Assembly (NCBI RefSeq): GCF_031755915.1
Contig: NC_083389.1
Coordinates: 14,067,001-14,131,000 of the forward strand
Source: Ziziphus jujuba
Taxonomy: Eukaryota; Streptophyta; Magnoliopsida; Rosales; Rhamnaceae
Direction of reading: 5' to 3'
Length of the DNA: 64,000 bases
Each line of letters opens with the position of its first letter. Position 1 is the stretch's first letter. This document shows positions 36,701-46,295 of this stretch, in pieces. A program made the translations under genes and the position numbers. The notes beneath the pieces were generated by a model. The model was not told the DNA's origin. It ran no database searches and saw only the letters and a program-made list of their open reading frames with translations.

Positions 36701-37100
36701 TGTCCGGGGGTGAACTCGACGTCGCAGTTCATTGCCGAAAGTCCAAGAAGCATTTCCTTCCTTTTTTCCTCTCCATCTTGTATTGCTTCATCTGTCATTG
36801 TATTAATTTCATAATTGTTTGTCTAATGCTTTGTATACTGATTGAACACATATTTATTGAATCATATATTGATTCCTTGTTGTTATTTTGGAGTGTTGTA
36901 AATTTGTGAAATTAAATTGTAGTAATGTGGGAGGAATAAGGTGGTGTGTATGGAAGTGTGTTTTCAGTGCAGGAAATTTGTGGTAAGTCCAACCCTTAGA
37001 GAAAGTTCTACCAGATTTTCCATTGGAAGGTCCGGTAGGATTTTCCTGGGATCAGGGCTTGTCTAGGATTCCGGTAAGGGATCTTGGACGGATCCTGACA
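33790..37100 (+). mobile_element. Solo LTR, 3311 bp, TSD CTTAA
   Basis: Same family as the LTRs at 3069, 4105 and 10137. It runs from TGTAACAGCCCGTCCC to ...GGATCCTGACA and is flanked by CTTAA at 33785-33789 and 37101-37105. It landed inside the LTR of an older gypsy fragment. No internal region. Confidence 0.92.
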
Positions 37101-37332
37101 CTTAAGCTGGTAGGACCCTATCATTCCCTCCCCCTGAGTATATCTTTGTCCACAAGGATAAGAGAACCATCTTTCATTCTCCCAAGTTGCACCACATTGG
37201 TATTACATGCCCATTTGACCAACACCTCGTTCCTAGAATGACAGTTCCTTCTCTAAATGATTCTTGTGCCAAAAATTGCTAGACCCCGTCATTGCATGAA
37301 ATGGAATTTCTGGATGCTTTGAACCCAAATGA
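37101..37332 (-). pseudogene. Ty3/gypsy pol 3' end, polypurine tract and primer site, fragment
   Basis: On the minus strand: a primer-like TGGGTTCAAAGC (37327-37316), then the tail of a pol frame (EVLVKWACNTNVVQLGRM), then CAGGGGGAGGGAATGA (37136-37121), then an LTR start TGATAGGGTCC cut by the solo LTR. Gag and most of pol are deleted. Confidence 0.55.
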
Positions 37333-37752
37333 TGTGTACACGGTTTAGGCAAGAGGTAAATGCCCCTATTTTGGATGGTGAAGAACAGAGCAAACAGAGT
37401 AGAGAGAGAGAGAGGCTGAGAAACAGATAGATTAGGAAAATAACTTTCAATTCATCATCCCTCTCTACAGCCTCACTTCTAAAAATATATATATATATAT
37501 ATATATTACATGGATAAAATTCAGTTCCTACTAACACATAACTTCCATAAATACACATAAATAAATAATTGGCAGTAACCTCTTCCTATAACCTCCTTCT
37601 ACCACAATCCCATGCTCAAGTGGTCATGAATTGCATGTTAATGAACTATCCACATGAGGTCCACATCAGGCCTCCGGAGAGTCTTCTTGTGCCGTCACCG
37701 CCACGGTGATAACGAGCCATATTAAGCTCAGGCTTCCGATGATAAGCTTCAT

Positions 37753-38170
37753 TTTTATTTTTATTTTTTGAGTATATAGTTTTCTCAGAAAGGAAGATGA
37801 TGTTATATTGAATAAACAAAACAGTTTAGCTGGTTTTGTAATATGTTTTGTCTCTTTTCATGGTTGATGAGGTATTTATAGGACCTTGCTGTGGTCGAAT
37901 AATCAAATGTTAAAGAAACGAGCGGTTGAGAAAGTGGGGATAATTACAAACACATCGATTACTGTGTGAACGGGGCTTCCGATGATAAGCTTCTTTTCCT
38001 TTTTTTTTTTTTTTTTTTTGAGTATGTAGTTTTCTCAAAAAGGAAGATAATGTCGTATTGAAGAAACAGAACAGTTTAGCTATGCTTTCTTCTCTTGTCA
38101 TGGTTGATGAGGTATTTATAGGACCTTGTTAAAGTGGTGACAATTACAAACACGACGAGTACTGCGTGAA
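37753..38170 (-). repeat. Tandem duplicate of the Kunitz 5' end and promoter
   Basis: Two successive copies (37753-37970 and about 37976-38170) of the sequence that lies upstream of the intact Kunitz gene (41274-41480), each with a TATA-like element (CTATAAATACCTCATC region). The outer copy also carries the first Kunitz codons but has lost the ATG. Confidence 0.75.
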
Positions 38171-38880
38171 TAGGCCTGTCTTTAGGGTAAGGCCGCCAAG
38201 GCCATTGCCTTAGGATGCCCAAATCATTAAGGCCCTAATTATGTATGTATCAAACCAAGGCTCCTAATTAAAAGGTCCATAAATTATTATTAGAATTATT
38301 TTAAAATAAAAAAATGAAATATATAATATTTATGTGAGTTTTCTTAATATTAATTTATTTTTGATATTTTTTAATATTTATTAATAAGATCAATATTTAT
38401 ATGAGTTTAAATAGGTTTTTTATAGGTTATAAATCGGCATATCCATTCAACAAGCCTTGAAAAAGTAAAATAGCGATAAATACATTAAAGATTTGACCAA
38501 CCTAATTTTTAGGCAAATAATTGTTAATTACGTTAAAGCATTTTCCAATTTTTCCTTCAATAATTAAGAATATATATTTTCTTTAAAAATAAAACAAACA
38601 AATTGGCATCTCTTTCTCTTTTGATGTAACATGCACAAATACTTAAAAATCCAAAAAACTTCATGATATTCAAAGTTCTTTTTTTTTTTCTAAGAACATT
38701 ATATTCAAAGTAAATTGAGAAATTTAGTGTATTGCATCAAAATCTTTTGTTTCTTCTCTCAACTTCCGAAATGGGATATTAATTTTTATTTACATATTTA
38801 TAATATTTTTAGTGTATGATTTTTTTTTATAAATATTTTAGTGTTAAACATTGAAACAACATTGAGTACAAAGATAAGCT
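38171..38880. other. Intergenic DNA, nothing recognised
   Basis: Begins with a GC-richer patch (AAGGCCGCCAAGGCCATTGC near 38194) that looks like a transposon scrap, then AT-rich DNA. No gene. Confidence 0.5.
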
Positions 38881-38992
38881 TTACAAAAACCAAAATATAC
38901 ATGGGCAAAATTTATTCAGTAGAACTTCCAGGTATTTACTCTTATTGGAGTAGCTATTAATGCAACATATATAGAGCAGAATAATCTTCTAT

Positions 38993-39180
38993 TTAGGCCC
39001 TTTCAAGAACAACAGGAAGCACAGGACCATCCAATGCCAATAACTTCTTCCCATTCTCAACAGTTAGCAGGTTTTGTAATATGTTTTTTTCTCTTGTCCT
39101 GGTTGATGAGCTATTTATTTGTAGGACTTTGTTGTGGTCAAATATCGGTGATATGATCAGTGGAGAAGTGCTGGGAATTA
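38993..39180 (-). pseudogene. Kunitz inhibitor deletion relic 3
   Basis: C-terminal Kunitz codons (LLALDGPVLPVVLERA and stop) fused to Kunitz promoter at the same breakpoint as relics 1 and 2. Confidence 0.75.
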
Positions 39181-39194
39181 CAAACACGTCGACT

Positions 39195-39655
39195 GCTGTG
39201 TCATCCTCCTTCTAGTAAGTGAAGTTGAAGGTTTCTATATTACGAAAGATGGCATCTGGGTTCGGTTAAGCCCCTTCCGATGCCTTCATGGTCAATGTCG
39301 CTATATGTTGGTTCTATTCCGTTACTGATTCCATTCCATAATTTAATACCTTGTTTGTACTTCACATTTGACTGTCTGCTTCATGCAGATTATAACAAAC
39401 GGTGCATATCATAACATCGAGCATTGTGAAACTATAAACTCTAATAAAGAAAGGCTGTCAATTGCCACATTTCAGGGTCCCAGATTTGATGGTGAAATGG
39501 GTCCTGAATATAGCTTGTTCAATGAACAATCACCTCAAAAGTATAGAAGGGATTGGAGATTGGAGTTTAGGAATTCTATAGAGGTCATTTTTTTATGTGA
39601 GCTTGCTAGAAAGTCTTACTTGATTCCCTACGATTATAACATGGTGATGAGCATT
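39195..39655 (+). pseudogene. 2OG-Fe(II) dioxygenase exon 3-4 relic
   Basis: Starts abruptly in the middle of exon 3 (compare 28670) and continues through an intron-like gap into exon 4 (39389-39655). Frame breaks at the PLP segment and near 39560. No iron-binding HxD remains. Confidence 0.78.
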
Positions 39656-39659
39656 ACAA

Positions 39660-40673
39660 CTTGTTACTTCATATAAAAAAACCAGACAGACAACATGTAT
39701 TAATTTAACTTCTCTTATCACTTAAGTAAAAAGGAGGTTCAAATAGGAATAACATTTTCTGACTCTGAGACCTTGATTTGAATGTAGAAAGTGACTTAAA
39801 ATTTGCCAGTTTCATGTAGTAGTTGGGGAGGTCTTACTGTTTTGGTGAGTTTCCTTATTTGGATTGGCATTTTCATAAATAAGTTTAGTACTTCCTCCTG
39901 TATCTCTTTAATTGTTCTTAACTTTAATTTCCAAGTTTAAGTAGATGGTTTAAAAATGTGAGGCAGAGTTTTAACAATGACAGAAGGAAACAGAGCCAGT
40001 TTTCTGGATCCTAAGAAGAGATCTAGAGAGATCAATGTATATGACATAATATATATATATATATATTATAAATAATAAGACATAATATTATATTTCATAG
40101 TTTCTTCATTTAAAAAAAAAAGTTTCTTATATGATTATATCTTTTCTCTATTTTTTTTTTTTGGGGGTTAAATGCTTATATGATTATATCTTTTCCAAAG
40201 AATTACCAAATCAAAATTAAGAAATTCATCAAAAACAGTAAGACCACTCCATCCTACCCAAAACTAGCAAATTTTAAGTTATTAATGATCTAAGAAACTT
40301 AAATATTTCCTTTTATGGAATGGTTACTACTCCAAATTTATCTCTTAGCTTTAATTCCCAAGTTTAGTTAGATGGTCAAAAAAAAAAAAAAGAAAAATAT
40401 GATGCAGAGTTTGAACAATGGGAGAAGGAAACAGAGCCAATTTTCAAGATGATGAGAGAGATCAAAGTATTATAATATGGCATAATATTATAATTTCATA
40501 ATTTCTTTATAAATGAAAAAGTTTACTTATACGATTACATCTCTTTAAAACATAAACAATGCAGTAAAATTATACACATGAACAATCTTATTTACTAGGT
40601 CCATGTATTTACTGTTATTGGAGTACATAGCTATAAATACATAAGTAGTGAATCAATATATATATATATATAT
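39660..40673. repeat. Module flank, copy 3
   Basis: Aligns with 31426-32505 in order. Holds (TA)n tracts at about 40048-40068 and 40656-40673. No gene. Confidence 0.75.
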
Positions 40674-41273
40674 TTAAGCCCTTTCAAAAACAACAGGGAG
40701 CACAGAACCATCCAATGCCAATAGCCTCTTCCCATTCTCAACCAGAGCACCCACATTTCCACAAGCAAACCTGCAAGTAGGGCAGAGTTCAGCAGGACAC
40801 CATACGATTCTGTACACATTGCCTCCCACCTGCTCTTTGCCGATGTAGAAGTAGTTCGAATAGCTTCCGTCGTTTCCGGTGACGATTAATCTCCTTTTCG
40901 TCTCCGGTTCCTGCTCCCCAACCTTCCAAGCGGTCGATTGAACACAGGTTGATAGTGCAGAGAATGTGACCTTGAAGTTCTTGGTCTCCCTCACCACATT
41001 TTCTCCTTCCTCGAAAGGAGCAAATGTTACAGGGATGCCTTCCGGTCCCGAAACGTTCTCCTGACCGGCGTAAAGCGGGCAGGAATTGTTCCGGGCGATC
41101 AAGGTGAAACGACCGCCGTTATCCGTAATGGCAGGATTGATGTAGTATTCCACACCGCGTTCAAGAGGCTGTCCGGATGTGTCGAGGACGGGCGCCGGAG
41201 AGTCTTCTTGTGCCGTCACCGCCACCGCCATAACGAGCCATATTAAGCTCAGGCTTCTGATGATAAGCTTCAT
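40674..41273 (-). CDS. Kunitz-type protease inhibitor / miraculin-like protein, intact
   Basis: A single-exon gene of 199 residues, the usual length of the soybean trypsin inhibitor family. Residues 1-21 form a hydrophobic signal peptide, so the product is secreted or vacuolar. The family start motif VLDTSGQPLERGVEYYI is at 29-45. Cysteines at 65, 110, 159, 164, 167 and 171 fit the miraculin-like pattern with the conserved first pair (65-110) and a C-terminal Cys cluster. Potential N-glycosylation sites are at N62 and N73. Members usually block serine proteases in defence or storage; the P1 residue cannot be assigned securely, so inhibition is not certain. Two pseudogenes (8848, 32506) and three relics lie in the same orientation. 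Confidence 0.93.
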   Translation of the reverse strand: MKLIIRSLSLIWLVMAVAVTAQEDSPAPVLDTSGQPLERGVEYYINPAITDNGGRFTLIARNNSCPLYAGQENVSGPEGIPVTFAPFEEGENVVRETKNFKVTFSALSTCVQSTAWKVGEQEPETKRRLIVTGNDGSYSNYFYIGKEQVGGNVYRIVWCPAELCPTCRFACGNVGALVENGKRLLALDGSVLPVVFERA

Positions 41274-41390
41274 TTTTCTTTTTCTTTTTTGAGTACCTAG
41301 TTTCTCACAAAGGAAGATGATGTTGTATTGAAGAAACAGAACAGTTTAGCTGGTTTTGTGATATGTTTTTCTCATGTCACGGTTGATGAG

Positions 41391-41400
41391 GTATTTATAG
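41391..41400 (-). promoter_or_regulatory. TATA box of the Kunitz gene
   Basis: Minus strand CTATAAATAC about 118 bp upstream of the ATG, conserved in the duplicated promoter copies at 37753-38170. Confidence 0.7.
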
Positions 41401-41411
41401 GAGTTTGCTGT

Positions 41412-41617
41412 GGTCAAATTATCAAAAGTCAAAGAAACGAGCGGTTGAGAAAGTGGTGACAATTACAAACACGTCGTCTACTGTGTGAAACAAATTTAAC
41501 ACACAGCCGTTGATGAATTTTGAATGATGAAGTCGTGAAAGTCAACGGAAGAAACTCAAACCACAGATTCCGCATACGATTAAAAAATGAAATGTCGTAG
41601 TTATTGTCCAAAGTCAA
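41412..41617 (-). promoter_or_regulatory. Four W-box-like motifs upstream of the Kunitz gene
   Basis: TTGACC at 41417-41412 and TTGACT at 41432-41427, 41545-41540 and 41617-41612 (minus strand). TTGAC is the WRKY core. A wound or pathogen response would fit a Kunitz gene but is inference. Confidence 0.4.
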
Positions 41618-44327
41618 TGCGGTGCAAATTAAGTTAAATTACATTTCAGTATAATATTCTTTTTGTGCCGCTTTATTTGAAGTTGCTTTCCTTGCAAAGT
41701 CTTCATAGCTCACGTAATTCATCTATTGCATTTGGGCTTATTCATTGAAGTTGAGGAGGCATGAAATCTAAGAATTTTGGATAATGAAAACTTTACGTGA
41801 CGAATAGTTATTTGGTTACCATAATGAATTCAAAGCTTTGGTTGAATTGAGTTAAAACCCAAACTTACAAATTAATATAAAGAAAATTTGGCACTCAAAT
41901 ATTGAAACTGAGGATGCTTCATTATAGGTAACACAGCTAGCCAACTTTCAATTTGCAGTAGTATTTTGACCGCGAGGACATTGTGCCTTTTTGGAATTTT
42001 GTACATTAAAACAAATACATGGTCGATTAGCAGATGACTATTATTACTAATGAATGATTAAGAGCAGAACACAAAGGCCTAATAAGAAGGAGACTTTTTG
42101 CATATCGAAACAAATTAATAGACCTTATCAATTTGCAGATATAGTTTAGAATGCATTTGCTTTAATAGGCGCTTTTAACTGCTTAAATTAATACAAAACA
42201 AAATAAGCCTTGAACACCTGCTCTCAGATACATGTAAACGGTAAGAATATTATTAAGAAAAAGTAACAATTGGTTTTTATATTCATCAGGGCAAATAGGT
42301 ACAGTGTAATAATTGTTTTATTACCCATGTTCAAGTTGGATTAATTTACAGACATCTTTCTTTCCCCTCTTGTGACTGCTAGATTAAGTTGGATTAATTT
42401 ACAGACATCTTTCTTTCCCCTCTTGTGACTGCTAGATTACGGTCGATAATCATTGCAGACAAGAGAAGTAATCTTTAATGAATGGAATTCCATCCATATC
42501 CCATTCCTTTAGAAGAACAACAAACCTGGTGATTTTTGAAATATGATAATATATTATCAAGATGGTGTTGATAAACGATCATGAGGAGAAATAAATATGA
42601 TAAGGCAGATAGAGGGAGGGAGTGACGGAGTTCTTCAGGGGTTAGGGTGGGCTCAAGATCACCCAACCTTGTTTGTTCTTTTTTTTTTTTTTTTTTTAAG
42701 TATTTTAGTAATTTTATTATTATTATTTTGAGAGAAATAAAAGTTCAATATTATATTTTAAGGGAAAAAAGAAAACAAAAATATCGGAAGTGTAGACCAT
42801 ATGAATATTAATCAATTTTTTTTTTTATAACTACTGGAGTTTCATCTTGAAATTAGCAATTTGAAGTTATGATATATTATTTTGATTCATGGAATTGAAG
42901 ATTGTGAGATGATTTAGATAATATCATTGGCTAATTTAGATGATTTACTCAGGTTTTATTATTATAATAAATATACAATATAAAATTGAAACTTGATTTT
43001 TGTATTATTAGATATTTAGGCTATTTTGACTATTTTATTGTGCTTAATTAGGGTTAGGATTATTATAATAACTTTGTGACTTACTTTATTTTAGTTGTTG
43101 ATTTTATATAACTAAATATTCATTATACATTTCACGAAAAATTTTGTATGTAATAATCACATTTTTAGAATATAACAAAGTCTTCAAGTGATAAACTAAA
43201 ACCACTACTAAACTGGTGTTCTATTGTAGTTGCATTCATTCTTTTTTTTTTCATCTTTTATTTTTTTTTATTTTTTTTAAGAATATATTACAATATGTCC
43301 ACCTTTAGTTGTATATTTTCACATTATAAAATGCTGGCTACATCTTGGCTACATCCAGAGATCGGCTTGTACCACAGTGATGACCTATACTAATATATCA
43401 ACATCAACTTGTCCATAAGCTCTATTATATACCCAAAAAAATTTATCCATAACATCACTTTTTGGACAGCGATAGCATTTGGAAACACATTACAAAAAAA
43501 TAATAATAATAATAAAACATTTGGAAAGCATTACCATCAAGTTTAAGAGGTTGCCACCACTAAAATTACATGACTTATTCAAAGGACACATGGCCTTTTT
43601 AATTATCCTTAATTATAGGAGAGTAATCTTCTAGAAAACTTTTATTTCAGAATTTGAAATAACTTTAAAATTAAACATGCTCGTATAAGAATAATCTAAA
43701 AATGGATGACTTTCTGAAAAACTTCAAAAAAACATCAAATTTTGAATAACCCTGCATTTTTGTCATGCCTGAATTTTGAAGCTGTATTCTATACTTGTAG
43801 GAAAGTTTTATAAAATTTCAAGTCAGCTTACAGATCAATACTTATATGTTCTGTTCCTCACAGGAATTTTCCTATAAACTGAAAAACCTACTATCAATCG
43901 CAATAAAAAAATAATAATTAAAAAAAAAAAAAAAGACGAAGAGGTACTGTCCAATCCCATGTGATATACATAAAAAAATGAAGAAAAGAATTGGCTCCAA
44001 ATTATCTTAAGCTTATTTCAATTTCTATCACATCAATTAGCTCGTCTCATAAACAAAATCTAGATTTAAATTGCTAGTTAGCTTACCTATTACTCTACCA
44101 TTTCAACTCAAGCACTATAAATGCACTAGCAATATAGTAAGATGGGTTACAGTTCATTTCTGATCTACCTCAAGCTTCAACTTAGACAATTAAAAAAAGT
44201 AAACATGACATAAGAGAGCTATCTGAGCCTGTAATCAAAGAAAAAAGAAACAACCAATTTTCAGAAGTCCTAAGCAGCAGTTCTATCTTATACCATACAA
44301 GAAGTTTCGTAATCTGCAAGAACCCAA
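41618..44327. other. Intergenic DNA between Kunitz and PHD genes
   Basis: 2.7 kb, AT-rich. Contains the 53-bp tandem duplication at 42334-42439 and several A/T runs. No convincing gene on either strand. Confidence 0.6.
42334..42439. repeat. Perfect 53-bp tandem duplication
   Basis: Units 42334-42386 and 42387-42439, each beginning AGTTGGATTAATTTACAG and ending GCTAGATTA, with no difference seen. Confidence 0.95.
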
Positions 44328-45448
44328 CTACTTCTTGTCCTCTCTAGCCACAATCTTGAACTTCCCAGTTTGTTGTTGCTGCAAACAGAGCAAAGCCCAT
44401 TAATCAAAAATAAGTCTTCGAATCATAAACAAGCCAAAAAGTAATTTTTTTAATTAAATTTTACCTTCATCCATAGATCAGAGTGGGTTTTGCAGAACCC
44501 AGCAACAACAGCACCTTTTTTCCTCCCTTCTCTGTACTCTATACAAAGATCTTCCTTCAAACCACAAGTTACATGAAAACCCAGAGGGCATTTGGGCTCA
44601 GAGCAATTAATAGCACACCCATTTGATTTTTTGCAAACATAGCATTTTTCTTTCCACCTCTTCTTGGGAACCTTAGAGCAATCAATACCTTCTCGGCCTT
44701 CGGGATCTCGGAAGAACACCTCGGGAACGAAAACCGCACACACTAGGTGTGCCCATCCACTGTCGTCGCTCGTGGGCTTCATTGCTCCTCCGGTGGTTGG
44801 ACACAAGCAGCATGAAAATGTCATCTTCTTTTTGGATTGAGAAGATCTAGAAACAGAGCACTGGGCACAGAACCAGTCGCCTTCGGGAATACCCTTCACG
44901 AGGGGATTGCCATAGCAGGAAGCGTGGACCATTAGATCACACCCATCGCAGAGGACTATAGGATCTGATGGATCTCCATCCGTGCTCTGACAAATGGCGC
45001 ATACAATGCCATCATTATCGTCTTCGCAAGCACTTTCAGCTTCCTTTCCTTCTTGGGTACTTCCAGTAGCTTGAATATGTTCTTCTTCTTTTTTCCTCTT
45101 TACAACGACGGCTTCTGAATCTTCCTTTGAAAATGGTTTATACTCCATATTAAGATCAAAGGCAGTAAATTGCTTCTCCGGGGATAAATCGGCTGGAAGG
45201 GCCCATACCCTTTTCTTCGCCGGCAAGCAGATTGTAGTTGCAGCGGCGGAGGCGGCGGCAGTGGCTGTGGGGTCAGCAACAATAGATGGGTCCCTCGACT
45301 CCCTCCGTTTCTTAGCCGGGAGGGTTGAGAGGGAAGCAGCATTGTAATTATCGAAACGTTGTCTTTCAGTCAACTGCTGCTGTTGGAAGAGTCTAAATCT
45401 TTTGTGAGGGGGCAATTGGAAGCCATTGAATTCGGAACCCATTTGCAT
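44328..45448 (-). CDS. PHD and extended-PHD finger protein (JADE-like), two exons
   Basis: Exons 45448-44465 and 44378-44328 (GT-AG) give 344 residues. The N-terminal ~100 residues are rich in Gln, Ala and basic stretches (a likely nuclear localisation signal, AKKRRE, around 45-50). A canonical Cys4-His-Cys3 PHD finger spans 150-197. An extended PHD (zinc knuckle plus atypical PHD) spans 213-322 and ends FCKTH. This pair is found in JADE/BRPF-type chromatin readers that bind histone H3 tails; a nuclear chromatin role is known for the family and inferred here. The short last exon adds the basic tail GKFKIVAREDKK. The start is the first ATG of the frame. Confidence 0.9.
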
Positions 45449-46295
45449 CTGCAGGGAAGGAGGTGGGATGGTGACGAAGCTTGAAGAGTTCTAGTTTGCT
45501 GGTTTTTGTGAGAGAATTAGAGGTGTTTTGGTTTTGGGCTTTTGGGATCAAATTTTCTGGTGGGAAAGACAACTCGGTTACTGAAATTTGATAAGAATCT
45601 TTCAATTTGTGCGGGAAAGTTTTAAAAAATAATGATTACTTCTTTTTTTCTTTTTTGAATCTGGATCAAAAATACCCGCGCCCAAATATGAAAAATTTGG
45701 ATCTACTGGATTTGGCGGGTGTGTGACAGAGATCCGTTTTATGTGTGCCAACCCGACGGATCCATAACTGGGTTGGCTAATTGCTATACTCACGTGGATG
45801 AGTCTCTTTTCTGCACCCACACCAATTTCTATACAAGTTTTGTGAAAATTTTTGTAGATTTATTTTTATATGATTTTGTTAAAATTAAATAAATTAGTAT
45901 TTGTCGGATATAACATATTTGCATAAGACATTGCTTTTAATTGAATTTTAACCCAATTAAAATACGTAGATTGCAAACATTGAATATTGAGTCCAATTCA
46001 TTTACTTTGTACATTACGCTTATATATACTTAAATCAAATGTAGATGATAAGTCTTTTCAAAAATAAAAAAAATGTAGAAAATAAGTGGGAACCATTTAT
46101 TTTTACTCCTTTCAAGTTATAGTGTATGGCATACAAAGAGAACATAAAAGAAAGTTATTCATAAAAAAGCAGAGAATAGTTAGCAATAATGTTGCAAAAT
46201 TAGATGAAACATAGCGAATTTGCCACAACATTCAACCAGTAATTAACAGAATAGAACAATTAAATTAAAACTTATCAAAGTTTCTATAAGAAATT

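Larger units (their letters stand above)
33024..37666. mobile_element. Composite insertion with ~145-bp inverted ends
   Basis: Interrupts the Kunitz pseudogene. The left end (33025 onward) reads TGATGTGGACCTCATG. The right end (37666 backward) is its reverse complement, and similarity continues for about 145 bp. GGCC flanks both sides (33020-33023 and 37667-37670). Inside are minus-strand Ty3/gypsy scraps and, within them, the solo LTR 33790-37100. Without that LTR it would be about 1.33 kb. Alternatives are two gypsy LTRs in opposite orientation or a DNA transposon with long inverted repeats. Confidence 0.6.
32506..37752 (-). pseudogene. Kunitz inhibitor pseudogene, module 2, split by a 4.6-kb insertion
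   Basis: The 3' five-sixths lies at 32506-33023 and the start codon plus signal peptide at 37752-37667. The two parts join in the codons before the VLDTSG motif. An in-frame TAG at 32895-32893 (Gln to stop, compared with the intact gene) would end translation early even without the insertion. Otherwise the reading frame downstream is well preserved, including the C-terminal Cys cluster. Confidence 0.88.
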
